DNA of 64,000 nucleotides from Streptomyces sp. NBC_00704 (GCF_036226605.1 NZ_CP109000.1:7560501-7624500); one strand, 5' to 3'. Positions 42,378 through 51,419 are shown, counted from the stretch's first letter. Program-made: numbers and translations. The notes: a model not told the origin generated them from the letters alone.

Positions 42378-42650
42378 GTGGGCGGAAGCGAACGGCAGAC
42401 CGGCCGGCGTCTGGAGCGAGCGATCCTCGAACTGCTCGAACGTCGCGGTCCCGCCAAGACGATCTGTCCCTCCGACGCGGCGCGGGCGGTGTACGAGGGG
42501 GACGACGACGGCTGGCGGGACCTGATGGAACCCGCCCGCCTCGCGGCTCGCCGACTGGTCACGGCCGGCGAGGTCGAGATCACCCGGGCCGGGCGCCCGG
42601 TCGAGCCCGACGCGGTACGCGGCCCGATCAGGATCCGCCGGGCCCGCTGA
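42378..42650 (+). CDS. DUF3253-type small protein
   Basis: A 90-residue protein: RRLERAILELLERRGPAKTICPSDAARAVY, then WRDLMEPARLAARRLVTAGEVEITRAGRPVEP. This is the winged-helix-like DUF3253 fold with the ICPSD motif. The GTG at 42378 is seven bases after GATACT, a probable -10, so it may be leaderless. It could bind DNA or a ligand; function unknown. Confidence 0.85.
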   Translation: MGGSERQTGRRLERAILELLERRGPAKTICPSDAARAVYEGDDDGWRDLMEPARLAARRLVTAGEVEITRAGRPVEPDAVRGPIRIRRAR

Positions 42651-42848
42651 GGCCGCCGCCGCGGGTCCACCGAGCCCCGGGGCCCGAGCCCGCTGAAGTG
42701 CGCCGAGTCCGCGCTGTCGGACCACACGACCCCGGTTGCGGACGGCCCGCCCCCGCCCCCGATCCCGTCCCCGTCCCTGGCGGCCCCGGTAGACCTCCCG
42801 CGCAGGCCGCGGCCGCGGCCTGCGCGAGAGGACCGGGCCGCCGGTGGC

Positions 42849-43970
42849 TCAGGCGGAGTGGCGGTGGTGGATCGGCTTGTCCGAGCCGGTCAGCGGCAGG
42901 CCGGTGCCGCCCCGGCGGGCGGCGACGATCTCCGCGGTGATCGACAGCGCGGTCTCCTCCGGGGTGCGCCCGCCGAGGTCCAGCCCGATGGGCGACCGCA
43001 GCCGCGCCAGCTCGTGCTCCCGCAGCCCGATGTCGCGCAGCCGCCGCTGCCGGTCGGCGTGGGTGCGCCGGGAGCCCATGGCGCCGACGAACGCCACCGG
43101 CAGCCGCAGCGCGACCTCCAGCAGCGGGACGTCGAACTTGGCGTCGTGGGTGAGCACGCACACCACGGTGCGCGGGTCCGTGCGGGTGCTCCGCAGGTAG
43201 CGGTGCGGCCAGTCGACGACGACCTCGTCGGCCTCGGGGAAACGCTCCGGGGTGGTGAAGACGGGCCGGGCGTCGCACACGGTGACGTGATAGCCGAGGA
43301 ACTTGCCGGCGCGGACCAGGGCGGCCGCGAAGTCGACGGCCCCGAACACGATCATCCGGGGCGGCGGCACGCTCGGCTCGACGAGCAGGGTGAGGCCGCC
43401 GGGGCAGTGCGAACCGTCCGGCGACAGCTCGACCGTGCCGGTGCGGCCCGTGTCCAGCGCGGCCAGGCCGTGTGCGGCGGCGGCGCGGTCGAGGTCCTCG
43501 TGTCCGCCGAGCGCGCCCTCGCGGACGCCGTCGGCGTGCACGAGCAGCGCGGCGCCGAGCAGGGCCGCGGGACCGCGGACGACCCTGACGAGCGCCACCG
43601 GTTCGCCTCGTGCCGTGCTCTCCAGGGCGGACCGCAGCAGCGTGCCGACCGGACCGTCCGACGTGACCGGGGTGACCAGGACGTCGAGGACCCCGCCGCA
43701 GGTGAGCCCCACGGCGAAGGCGTCCTCGTCGCTGTAGCCGAAGCGTTCGAGCAGGCTGTCGCCGGTCTCCAGCGCCTGCGCGCACAGGTCGTAGACGGCG
43801 GCCTCGACGCAGCCGCCGGACACCGACCCGATGACGGTTCCCCGCTCGTCGACGGCGAGGGCGGCGCCGGGGCCGCGGGGCGCGCTGCCGCCGACCGACA
43901 CGACGGTCGCGACGGCGGCCCCCCGGCCCTCGGCCAGCCAGTCGCCCAGCTGGGTCGCGAGGTCAAGCAT
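42849..43970 (-). CDS. XdhC/CoxI-type molybdoenzyme maturation factor
   Basis: The 373-residue protein has an N-terminal XdhC_CoxI domain (residues about 1-70, GGSAPRGPGAALAVDERGTVIGSVSGGCVEAAV) with Cys residues in GGC and TCGG. It also has a C-terminal Rossmann domain (IVFGAVDFAAALVRAGKFLGYHVTVCDARP; GAMGSRRTHADR). XdhC proteins insert the sulfurated molybdenum cofactor into the partner enzyme. It overlaps the end of the Mo subunit gene by 8 bp, so it acts on that enzyme. The ATG at 43970 is the best choice; an in-frame GTG at 44027 would lie inside the Mo subunit gene. Confidence 0.9.
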   Translation of the reverse strand: MLDLATQLGDWLAEGRGAAVATVVSVGGSAPRGPGAALAVDERGTVIGSVSGGCVEAAVYDLCAQALETGDSLLERFGYSDEDAFAVGLTCGGVLDVLVTPVTSDGPVGTLLRSALESTARGEPVALVRVVRGPAALLGAALLVHADGVREGALGGHEDLDRAAAAHGLAALDTGRTGTVELSPDGSHCPGGLTLLVEPSVPPPRMIVFGAVDFAAALVRAGKFLGYHVTVCDARPVFTTPERFPEADEVVVDWPHRYLRSTRTDPRTVVCVLTHDAKFDVPLLEVALRLPVAFVGAMGSRRTHADRQRRLRDIGLREHELARLRSPIGLDLGGRTPEETALSITAEIVAARRGGTGLPLTGSDKPIHHRHSA

Positions 43971-46086
43971 CCGGACCGCCCGCCAGGACGCGGTCGGGTC
44001 GGATGGGCAGACTGCGGTGGCGGACACCGGTCGCGTGCCACACGGCGTTCGCGACGGCGGCCGCCGCGCCGACGACGCCGATCTCGCCGATCCCCTTGAT
44101 GCCGACGGGGTCCTCCGGGTCGTCGTCCGCCACCCAGTGCGCCTCGACGCGCGGAACGTCGGCGTGCGTGGCCACGTGGTAGCCGGCGAGATCCGCTCCG
44201 ACGGGCCCGCCGGAGGCCGCGTCGCGGGCGGCCTCCTCGTGCAGGGCCATGGAGATGCCCCAGATCATCCCGCCGGTCAACTGGCCGCGCGCCGTGAGGG
44301 GGTTGACGATGCGCCCCGCCGCGAACACGCCGAGCATGCGCCGTACCCGGACCTCGCCGGTGCCGGTGTCGACGGCGACCTCGGCGAACTGCGCGCCGAA
44401 GGAGTGCCGTTCCTTCTGGGCGAGTGCGGCGATCGCCGCGGTGGTGTCGGAGCGTGCGGTGACGCCCTCGGCCGGGATCACGGCGCCCGGCACGAGCCGC
44501 TCACGCAGTTCGCCCGCGGCGGCCATGACGGCCCACGCCCACGACCGGGTGCCCATGGAGCCGCCCGCGATCATCGCGGGCCCGAACGCGCTGTCTCCCA
44601 GGCGCACGTGCACGCGTTCCACCGGGACGTCCAGGGCGTCCGCGGCCACCAGCGTGAGGGCGGTCCGTGCCCCGGTGCCGATGTCGGCCGCCGAGATCCG
44701 CACGGTGAAGCGGCCGTCCGGCTCGGCGGTGATCGCGGCGGTGGACGGCGCGGCGCCCGCGCCGAAGGAGGCCGCCGCGGTGCCGGTGCCGAGGAGCCAG
44801 CGTCCCTCGCGCCGCACTCCGGGCCGCGGGTCGCGCCGGTCCCAGCCGAAGCGGCGGGCGCCCTCCTCGAAGCAGGCGCGCAGATTGCGTCCGGCGAAGG
44901 GCAGGCCGGAGACCGGACCGAGCTCCGGATCGTTGCGCAGCCGCAGCTCGACCGGGTCGACACCGCACGCGTGGGCGAGTTCGTCGAGCGCGGCCTCCAG
45001 CGCGAAGGAGCCCGGCGCCTCGCCCGGCGCGCGCATCCAGGTGGGGGTGGGCACGTCGAGGGGCACGACCCGGTTCTCCGTGCGGTGCGCGGCGGCGTCG
45101 TACATCACCCGGGCCACGCCGGCGCTCGCCTCGACGAACTCGAACACGGTGGAGGTGCGGCTGAGCGAGCGGTGGTCCAGGGCGCGCAGCCGTCCGTCGG
45201 CGTCCGCGCCGAGCCTGACCCGCTGGATGGTGGGGCTGCGGTGCCCGGCCAGCGTGAACATCTGACGGCGCGTCATCACCACGCGGACCGGTCGCCCGGT
45301 GACCTTGGACGCCATCACGGCGGCCACCTGGTGGGCGCGCACGCCCTTGCTGCCGAAACCGCCCCCGACGTGCTCCGAACGCACCCGCACCGCCGCGGGA
45401 TCGAGCCCGAAGAGGTTCGAGAGTTCCGAGACGACCCAGGTGGCGCCCTGGTTGGAGTCGACCACCTCCAGCCGGTCGCCCTCCCAGCGGGCGGTGGCCG
45501 CATGGGGCTCCATGGGGTGGTGGTGTTCCTCCGGAGTGGTGTACGTGGCGTCCACGACGACGGCGGACGCGGCGAGTTCGGCCGCGAGGTCGCCCTTGTC
45601 CGTCAGGGCGGGCATATGGCCGTCCGACGGGTGGGCGCCGGGGTGGTCCTCGGTGAACGCGACGTCGTGCGGGTCCTGTTCGTAGTGGACGACCAGCGAC
45701 TCGGCGGCCTCGCGGGCCTGTTCGGACGTCTCGGCGACCACCAGCGCCACCGGCCAGCCGAGATGGGGCACCCGGTCGTTCTGGAAGACCGCGCACGTCG
45801 GGTCCGGGCCGGTGCCCAGCATGCCCACGTAGTCGGTCTTCAGCGGCGGGGCGTTGCGATGGTCAAGCACGCACAGGACGCCGGGCATCGCGAGGACGGC
45901 GTCCGCCTCGATGTCACGGATCCGGCCGCGCGCCACGGTGGACGACGCCAGCCAGCCGTGGGCCAGTCCGTCGAAGGGCACCTCGCCCGCGTAGCGGGCC
46001 GCGCCGGTGACCTTGTCCCGGCCTTCGACGCGGACGTGACCGGTGCCGACGGCGCGGGCGGGGGCGAGGGGGGCCTCGGCCGTCAT
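43963..46086 (-). CDS. xanthine dehydrogenase/aldehyde oxidoreductase molybdenum-binding subunit
   Basis: The 707-residue catalytic subunit of a molybdo-flavoenzyme. EGRDKVTGAARYAGEV near residue 21 and GGGFGSKG (about residue 235) bind the cofactor. The catalytic Glu668 lies in GIKGIGEIG, the conserved base of xanthine dehydrogenases. The three-gene set with a separate 4Fe-4S/FAD subunit resembles E. coli PaoABC (YagTSR), which oxidises aromatic aldehydes. Xanthine oxidation is also possible. It overlaps the FAD subunit by ATGA. Confidence 0.92.
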   Translation of the reverse strand: MTAEAPLAPARAVGTGHVRVEGRDKVTGAARYAGEVPFDGLAHGWLASSTVARGRIRDIEADAVLAMPGVLCVLDHRNAPPLKTDYVGMLGTGPDPTCAVFQNDRVPHLGWPVALVVAETSEQAREAAESLVVHYEQDPHDVAFTEDHPGAHPSDGHMPALTDKGDLAAELAASAVVVDATYTTPEEHHHPMEPHAATARWEGDRLEVVDSNQGATWVVSELSNLFGLDPAAVRVRSEHVGGGFGSKGVRAHQVAAVMASKVTGRPVRVVMTRRQMFTLAGHRSPTIQRVRLGADADGRLRALDHRSLSRTSTVFEFVEASAGVARVMYDAAAHRTENRVVPLDVPTPTWMRAPGEAPGSFALEAALDELAHACGVDPVELRLRNDPELGPVSGLPFAGRNLRACFEEGARRFGWDRRDPRPGVRREGRWLLGTGTAAASFGAGAAPSTAAITAEPDGRFTVRISAADIGTGARTALTLVAADALDVPVERVHVRLGDSAFGPAMIAGGSMGTRSWAWAVMAAAGELRERLVPGAVIPAEGVTARSDTTAAIAALAQKERHSFGAQFAEVAVDTGTGEVRVRRMLGVFAAGRIVNPLTARGQLTGGMIWGISMALHEEAARDAASGGPVGADLAGYHVATHADVPRVEAHWVADDDPEDPVGIKGIGEIGVVGAAAAVANAVWHATGVRHRSLPIRPDRVLAGGPDA

Positions 46087-47075
46087 CGGGCGGCCTCCTC
46101 GGCGAGTTCGCTCAGCACGGCCACGGTCAGGTTGCGCATCAGGGTCACCTTGAATCCGTTCTGCGACAGCGGCCGGGCCGCCGCCAGTTCGGCGTCCGCG
46201 GCGGCCGCGAACGACTCCGCGTCCGCGGACGCCCCGGTGAGGATCCGCTCGGCCGCGCGGGCCCGCCAGGGCCGGGACGCCACCGCGCCGAAGGCCAGGC
46301 GTACGTCCCGGACGACGCCGTCGTGGACGTCGAGCGCGGCGGCGACCGAGCCGACGGCGAAGGCGTAGGAGGCGCGCTCGCGCACCTTCCGGTAGCGGGA
46401 ACGAGCGGCGACCGGTGCCGCCGGCAGGGTGACGCCGGTGATCAGCGCGCCCGCCGGCAGGGCCGTCTCGCGGTGCGGGGTGTCGGAGACCGGGAGGTAG
46501 AACCAGCCGAGGGGCAGTTCGCCCGGGCCCTGGGCGCTCTCGTAGTGCACCACGCCGTCGAGGGCGGCGAGCGCGACGGCCATGTCCGACGGGTGCACGG
46601 CCACGCAGTGCGCGGAAGCGCCGAGAACGGCGTGGTTGCGGTTCTCGCCCCTGACGGCGGGACAGCCGCTGCCGGGGGCCCGCTTGTTGCAGGGGGAGGT
46701 GACGTCGGTGAAGTAGGCGCAGCGGGTGCGCTGGAGCAGGTTGCCGCCGACGGTGGCCATGTTGCGCAGCTGGCCGGAGGCGCCGGCGAGCACCGCCTGC
46801 GCCAGAGCGGGGTAGCGGGTGCGGATCAGGGGATGGGCGGCGAGGTCGCTGTTGGTGACGGTGGCTCCGATGCGCACTCCGCCGTCCGCTGTCGCCTCCA
46901 CGCGGTCCAGCGGCAGGTCGCGTACGTCGACCAGTCGCCCGGGACGTTCGACGCCGTTCTTCATCAGGTCGACGAGGTTGGTGCCGCCGCCGAGGTAGCG
47001 GGCGTCCGGGTCGGAGTCGAGCAGGGCGACGGCGCCCGCGACGTCGGGAGCCTTGCGGTAGTCGAACTCCTTCAT
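46083..47075 (-). CDS. molybdo-flavoenzyme FAD/[4Fe-4S] subunit
   Basis: The 330-residue FAD-binding subunit. YLGGGTNLVDLM (27-38) and ATVGGNLLQ (107-115) bind FAD. Cys119, Cys129, Cys138 and Cys157 in RCAYFTDVTSPCNKRAPGSGC and AHCVAV match the pattern of the additional 4Fe-4S cluster found in PaoB-like subunits and absent from ordinary xanthine dehydrogenases. It moves electrons between the Mo and 2Fe-2S subunits. The ATG at 47075 overlaps the 2Fe-2S gene stop by ATGA. Confidence 0.9.
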   Translation of the reverse strand: MKEFDYRKAPDVAGAVALLDSDPDARYLGGGTNLVDLMKNGVERPGRLVDVRDLPLDRVEATADGGVRIGATVTNSDLAAHPLIRTRYPALAQAVLAGASGQLRNMATVGGNLLQRTRCAYFTDVTSPCNKRAPGSGCPAVRGENRNHAVLGASAHCVAVHPSDMAVALAALDGVVHYESAQGPGELPLGWFYLPVSDTPHRETALPAGALITGVTLPAAPVAARSRYRKVRERASYAFAVGSVAAALDVHDGVVRDVRLAFGAVASRPWRARAAERILTGASADAESFAAAADAELAAARPLSQNGFKVTLMRNLTVAVLSELAEEAAR

Positions 47076-47650
47076 GCGGCAGGCTCCTTGGTCTGCGGTC
47101 CGGCGTCCGTGCCCGCCGGGGGACCGGCTTGCGCGGCGCCGGCGACGGCCTCGACGATCGACGTGTAGGCGGCGCAGCGGCACAGGTTGCCGCTCATGCG
47201 TTCACGGATCTCGTCCGCGGTCAGAGGCGGCGGCCCGGCCGCGGGCCGTACGTCCGCCGTGACGGCGCTCGGCCAGCCGGCGGCGTGCTCGGCGAGCACG
47301 CCGATCGCCGAACAGATCTGCCCGGGCGTGCAGTAGCCGCACTGATAGCCGTCGAGTTCGAGGAACGCCTGCTGCACCGGGTGCAGCCGGTCGCCGTCCG
47401 CGACGCCCTCGATGGTGGTGATCTCGCGCCCTTCGGCCGCGACGGCGAACTGCAGACAGGCCACGGTCCTGCGGCCGTCGACCAGAACCGTGCAGGCTCC
47501 GCACTGCCCCTGGTCGCAGCCCTTCTTCGTGCCGGTGAGGTCGAGTCGTTCGCGCAGGGCGTCGAGCAGGGTGGTGCGGTGGTCGACGGGCAGCGTGTGC
47601 TGCTCGCCGTTGATGTGCAGGGTGATGACGCTGGACGTCGGTAAGGCCAT
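47072..47650 (-). CDS. molybdo-flavoenzyme [2Fe-2S] subunit
   Basis: The 192-residue electron-transfer subunit with two clusters: Cys45, Cys50, Cys53 and Cys65 (KKGCDQGQCGACTVLV) form the plant-type cluster. Cys104, Cys107, Cys157 and Cys159 (CGYCTPGQ; NLCRCAAY) form the second, in the helical domain. It lacks the long Tat extension of E. coli PaoA, so it likely stays in the cytoplasm. It is the first gene of the operon 2Fe-2S, FAD, Mo, XdhC. Confidence 0.93.
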   Translation of the reverse strand: MALPTSSVITLHINGEQHTLPVDHRTTLLDALRERLDLTGTKKGCDQGQCGACTVLVDGRRTVACLQFAVAAEGREITTIEGVADGDRLHPVQQAFLELDGYQCGYCTPGQICSAIGVLAEHAAGWPSAVTADVRPAAGPPPLTADEIRERMSGNLCRCAAYTSIVEAVAGAAQAGPPAGTDAGPQTKEPAA

Positions 47651-47800
47651 GAGAGCTTCTTTCGCGCTTTCGGGAAGCCGGGCGGCGCCCGCCGGCGCCC
47701 GGCGGACGCCGACTGCGCCGAGGAGTGGGTGACGGGGTGGACGCGCGGGTCGGCACTGAGGTCGCGCGGACCGCCGCTCGTGGTCCGGCCGGGGCTATCG

Positions 47801-47856
47801 TTGTCCTCGAACCGGACAATCGTCCGCTGCCGACAAACGTAACGGACAGCTGTCCG
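47801..47856. promoter_or_regulatory. cluster of GGACA/TGTCC half-sites between the molybdoenzyme operon and the TetR gene
   Basis: TTGTCC (47801-47806) and GGACAA (47814-47819) form an inverted repeat, followed by a perfect 14-bp palindrome CGGACAGCTGTCCG (47843-47856). They lie in the divergent promoter region and are a strong candidate operator set for the adjacent TetR regulator. Confidence 0.6.
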
Positions 47857-47898
47857 CTTATCAAGGGTGTACATCCCGCACGCCCCGAGGAGAGCCGA

Positions 47899-48492
47899 GT
47901 GCAGCACGAGGACAACGCGAAGCTGCGCTCGGACGCACAACGCAACCGCGAGCGCATCCTCGAAGTCGCCCTGGCCGAGCTGACGGTGTGCCCCGACGCG
48001 CCGCTCAGCGCGATCGCCAGGAAGGCGGGCGTGGGACAGGGGACCTTCTACCGCAACTTCCCCCACCGCGAGGCGCTCGTCCTGGAGATCTACCGCCACG
48101 AGATGCGGCAGGTCGCCGACAGCGCGGCCCAGCTGCTCGACGAGCTGCCGCCGGACCGGGCCCTGCGCGCCTGGATGGACCGGCTGGCCGAGTTCGCCAT
48201 GACCAAGGCCGGGCTCGCCGACGCGATGCGCCTCGCCGCCGGCCGGCGGGGCGGCCTGGCGAAACCGGCGCACACCCCCGTCACCGACGCGGCCGATGCC
48301 CTCCTGCGCGCCAACGACGCCGTGGGCTCCATCCGGCCGGGCATGACCGCCGACGACCTGATCCTCGCCATCGGAGGCCTGTGGCAGCTGGGCCCCGCGG
48401 ACGACTGGCGTCCACGGGCCGCCCGGCTCCTCGACCTCGTCATGGACGGGCTGCGCGCCGGGGCGCCCGGACCCGGCGGCCCGGCCGCCTGA
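47899..48492 (+). CDS. TetR family transcriptional regulator
   Basis: The 197-residue protein has an N-terminal HTH at about residues 12-60 (RNRERILEVALAELTVCPDAPLSAIARKAGVGQGTFYRNFPHREALVLEIY), the TetR signature. The all-alpha ligand domain ends near residue 190. The GTG at 47899 follows AGGAGAGCC. It is divergent from the molybdo-flavoenzyme operon and is likely its repressor, with the enzyme's substrate as possible inducer. Confidence 0.9.
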   Translation: MQHEDNAKLRSDAQRNRERILEVALAELTVCPDAPLSAIARKAGVGQGTFYRNFPHREALVLEIYRHEMRQVADSAAQLLDELPPDRALRAWMDRLAEFAMTKAGLADAMRLAAGRRGGLAKPAHTPVTDAADALLRANDAVGSIRPGMTADDLILAIGGLWQLGPADDWRPRAARLLDLVMDGLRAGAPGPGGPAA

Positions 48493-48500
48493 CAGGCCCC

Positions 48501-48517
48501 TCCGCGGCGGCCCGCCG
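48501..48517. terminator. hairpin between the convergent TetR and membrane genes
   Basis: CGCGGCG (48501-48507) and CGCCGCG (48511-48517) form a perfect seven-base stem with a three-base loop, in the 47-bp gap between convergent genes. A short T-rich stretch (ttccgtttta) follows rightward. Confidence 0.5.
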
Positions 48518-48539
48518 CGAGGACCGCCCGCCTTCCGTT

Positions 48540-49382
48540 TTACGAGTGTTCGCCGAGCTGGAGAACGCCTCCGAGGGAGAAGCACAGCGCGCCGGTCAGG
48601 GTGCCCCAATTGGCGATGTCGGCGTTGACGAGGCTGCCGGTGGCGGGGCGGGTGTAGGCGGCGAGCGCCGAGACCATGAAGAGCACGGACCCGAGCTGGT
48701 TGACGGCCACGATCCACTCCCCGAGGCCGTGGAGCCGCAGGCGCAGCCGGCCGTGCAGGATCTCGGCGACGGCGAGGTGACCGGAGATCAGGAAGAGGAC
48801 GCAGCCGATCACGTCGGGCGCCCAGACGAGCCGGTTGACCTGCTGCACCGTCAGGCCCTGCAGAAAGGAGTCCAGCAGGTCGACGGCGAAGACGAGCGTG
48901 CCCGCGAAGAGCACGAAGGCGCTCAGCCAGTCCACCCGCCCCGGCTCGTAACTCCACCACCGCCGGCGCGGGGTGACCAGCCGTCCCGCTCCGCCGGCCA
49001 CGTGCCGGGGCGCGTTGACCGCCTGGAGCAGCGAGACGTACCCGCCGAGGGTGAAGAACAGACCTCCCACGAAGTAGATCGAGGCGCACTCGGTGGCGTC
49101 GCCCGAACCGAACTGGGCGACGGCGGCGCCGGCCGCGAAGAGAGCCCCGCCGACGACGAAGGCGACCGCGGCGACGGCGTTGAACCGCCGCAGCCGGGCG
49201 AGGGAAACGGCGTCCGCCCGGACGTGGTGAGCGGGCCCCGCACCGGAGGGGCGCACGGAGAGCACCCCGCGCCGGCGCGCGAGGCGCGACTCCCACACGG
49301 CGGTGCCGCCGTCGGGAAGGCGCCAGGTGAGCCGGGTGACGAACGGTCCCGCGCCCTCGGCGCGCTGCTCAGGTTGCCCCAC
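48540..49382 (-). CDS. polytopic membrane protein, YrhK-like end
   Basis: A 280-residue protein with a soluble N-terminus (residues 1-65: MGQPEQRAEG, TWRLPDGGTAVWESRLARRRG) and about seven helices. The last pair, DIANWGTLTGALCFSLGGVLQLGE, resembles the YrhK-type domain (N-W-G-T-L-x-G-A). The function is unknown. It starts at GTG 49382. Confidence 0.75.
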   Translation of the reverse strand: MGQPEQRAEGAGPFVTRLTWRLPDGGTAVWESRLARRRGVLSVRPSGAGPAHHVRADAVSLARLRRFNAVAAVAFVVGGALFAAGAAVAQFGSGDATECASIYFVGGLFFTLGGYVSLLQAVNAPRHVAGGAGRLVTPRRRWWSYEPGRVDWLSAFVLFAGTLVFAVDLLDSFLQGLTVQQVNRLVWAPDVIGCVLFLISGHLAVAEILHGRLRLRLHGLGEWIVAVNQLGSVLFMVSALAAYTRPATGSLVNADIANWGTLTGALCFSLGGVLQLGEHS

Positions 49383-49645
49383 GGGCCGAGCCTAGAACCC
49401 CGGCAGGGCCGGAACCGGGACAAAACGCCGCCCCGGCCACCGCCGCGGCCGCGGCCGCGCAGGACCTTCACGGCCGCCCGTTCCTCGCCGTCCGTCGAGA
49501 CGTGACCGACGACCGGCGACGGACGGCCGGCGACGGACGCAGGGCTTGCGGCCGGGGAACGACGGCCGGCGAACGACGGCCGCCGGCGCTCGGCAGGCAG
49601 GCCGGAGTGCGGGCGCCCATGGCGGTCGGCCCGCGACGACGGACG

Positions 49646-50842
49646 TCAGTCGACGTCCACGGGGCCGTCGTCCGACTTCTTCTGCTTGCCGCTGCGCAGC
49701 TGGAGCAGCCCGTCGCCCTTGTTCTCGGACCGGGCGCCGGAGGAGCGGGCGCCGTCGGGCTCCTGGCTGCCCAGGTTCTGGCGCACCGAGTCGAGGATCG
49801 TCAGGCCCTGGGACACGAGACCGGCGGCGATCTCCCCGAGACCGTCCGCGCCGTTCAGGACGTTGACGTTGGCCCCGGCGAGCCCGCCGGCGGCCTCCTT
49901 GACGATCTGCGGGAGCTGGTCGATCAGCATCCGGTCGAGCGCGACCCGGTCGTACGAGGCGGCCGCCTCGGCCTGGATCTTCATGCGCTGCGCCTCGGCG
50001 GCGGCGAGGATCCTGACCCGCTCGGCCTCGGCCTCGGCGGGCTTCACGACCTCGGCCACCAGCTGCTGCTGACGCAGCTTGGCCTGGCGCAGGGCGAGTT
50101 CGGTCTGCGCCGCGAGCACCTCCTGCTGGGCGTGGGCCTGGGCCAGCGGTCCCGCCTGGGCGGCCTGCGCCTGGGCGCGGTCGACCTCGGCCGAGTACTC
50201 GGCCTTGACGACGGCGGTCTGCCGCGCGTACTCCGCCTGCTTGCGGGCCGCCTCCTGCTGCGCCTCGGCCGCGGTCTGGGTGGCCTGCGCCTGCGCGATC
50301 TGCGCCTGCCGCTGGATGGCCGCCTTGTGCGGCGCGGACATCGCGTCGATGTAGCCGGTGTCGCCGTCGTCGATCGACTGGATCTGCAGCGAGTCGACGA
50401 TGAGGCCGATCTTCGCCATCTCCGTCTTCGAGGTGTCCAGGACCTCCGCGGCGAGCTTCTGCCGTTCGGTGACGATCTCCTCGACGGTCATCGAGCCGAT
50501 GATGGCCCGCAGATGACCGGCGAAGATCCGGCCGGTGAGCACGGACATCTGATCCTGGTCGGAGAGGAAGCGCTGGCCCGCGTTGATGATGCTCTCGTGG
50601 TCGTTGCCGACCTTGAAGGCGATGACCGCGCGCACGTGCAGCGCGATGCCCTGCCGGGTCACACAGGTCTCGGTGACCTCGGACTCGCACATGGACAGGG
50701 TGAGGAACCGGACCTTGCGGAAGACGGGGAGCACGAACTTGCCGTGCCCGGTCACCACACGGAACGGCGCGCCGCCCAGTCCGCGCCTGCCTCCCGAGAT
50801 CAGCATCGCCTCGTCGGGGGCGGGGACGCGGTATCCGAACAT
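49646..50842 (-). CDS. SPFH/flotillin-like protein without membrane anchor
   Basis: The 398-residue protein has an SPFH domain (residues about 1-180: MFGYRVPAPDEAMLISGG; VTRQGIALHVRAVIAFKVGN). A long Ala/Gln-rich coiled coil follows (about 190-315, with QAQIAQAQATQTAAEAQQ). A C-terminal region with IVKEAAGGLAGANVNVLNG resembles flotillins. No N-terminal membrane helix or Cys for acylation is visible, unlike ordinary flotillins, so it must attach another way. The ATG at 50842 follows AGGAGTACAGGC. The gene before it encodes an NfeD-type OB domain, a usual SPFH partner. Confidence 0.9.
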   Translation of the reverse strand: MFGYRVPAPDEAMLISGGRRGLGGAPFRVVTGHGKFVLPVFRKVRFLTLSMCESEVTETCVTRQGIALHVRAVIAFKVGNDHESIINAGQRFLSDQDQMSVLTGRIFAGHLRAIIGSMTVEEIVTERQKLAAEVLDTSKTEMAKIGLIVDSLQIQSIDDGDTGYIDAMSAPHKAAIQRQAQIAQAQATQTAAEAQQEAARKQAEYARQTAVVKAEYSAEVDRAQAQAAQAGPLAQAHAQQEVLAAQTELALRQAKLRQQQLVAEVVKPAEAEAERVRILAAAEAQRMKIQAEAAASYDRVALDRMLIDQLPQIVKEAAGGLAGANVNVLNGADGLGEIAAGLVSQGLTILDSVRQNLGSQEPDGARSSGARSENKGDGLLQLRSGKQKKSDDGPVDVD

Positions 50843-50853
50843 GCCTGTACTCC

Positions 50854-51105
50854 TCAGCCTGCGCCGGCGGTGTCCTCGCCGAGCGCGTCCAGTGGATCCA
50901 CCCATTCGATGACGCCGACCTCGCGGCATCCACGCGATTCGATCACAAGCACCGCCGAGCCGATCGGCAGGGGCTCCTCCGACCACGCGAGGAAGGTCTC
51001 CGTGCCGCCCCTGACCCGCACCAGGACCTCGCCGGGACCCGCGGATCCGCGGGTGGCGACGAGCAGGTCTCCCGTGCGGCCGATCACGGCCTCGTCCTGC
51101 GGCAT
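50854..51105 (-). CDS. NfeD-like soluble OB-fold protein
   Basis: An 83-residue small beta protein: VIGRTGDLLVATRGSAGPGEVLVRVRGGTETFLAWSEEPLPIGSAVLVIESRG. This is the OB-type NfeD C-terminal domain without membrane helices. NfeD-SPFH pairs are a conserved module for membrane microdomains. AGGAGGACGGCC precedes a GTG at 51108 and an ATG at 51105, and both are in frame. It is co-transcribed with the SPFH gene 11 bp on. Confidence 0.75.
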   Translation of the reverse strand: MPQDEAVIGRTGDLLVATRGSAGPGEVLVRVRGGTETFLAWSEEPLPIGSAVLVIESRGCREVGVIEWVDPLDALGEDTAGAG

Positions 51106-51330
51106 CACGGCCGTCCTCCTCGCCCTGGCTCCCGTGTCCGACGATAGTCCCCGTGCGCCGGGGACCAAAGGGCGGGAACACCCCGGTTTCACCGGCGCGT
51201 GCGCGGGGCGAGGGGGAGCACCGGCAAGGGGCGCGAGCCGTGGCCGTCACCACGGCCGACGCCACCGGCGCGTCGGCGGTCCGGGGGCTTCGCACGCCGT
51301 CCGGTGTCCCGGCCGGCGAGCCCGCCCGCC

Positions 51331-51419
51331 TCACTCGCGAGAGTGAGAAGCGCCCTCCATCAGTACGGCAGGAGACGCCCCGACGGCGTCCTGCGGTCGA
51401 TGTCGTCCTTCGAGGGCGC
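51331..51419. other. two adjacent inverted repeats in a gene-free stretch (51106-51689)
   Basis: TCACTC-GCGA-GAGTGA (51331-51346) is a perfect hairpin. Immediately after it GCGCCCTC (51350-51357) pairs with GAGGGCGC (51412-51419), enclosing a second stem. In that stem GCAGGA..CGCC (51368-51379) pairs with GGCGTCCTGC (51385-51394), with a two-base bulge. The nested arrangement could form a long RNA structure or terminator. No gene is recognisable in the 584-bp stretch. Confidence 0.5.
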
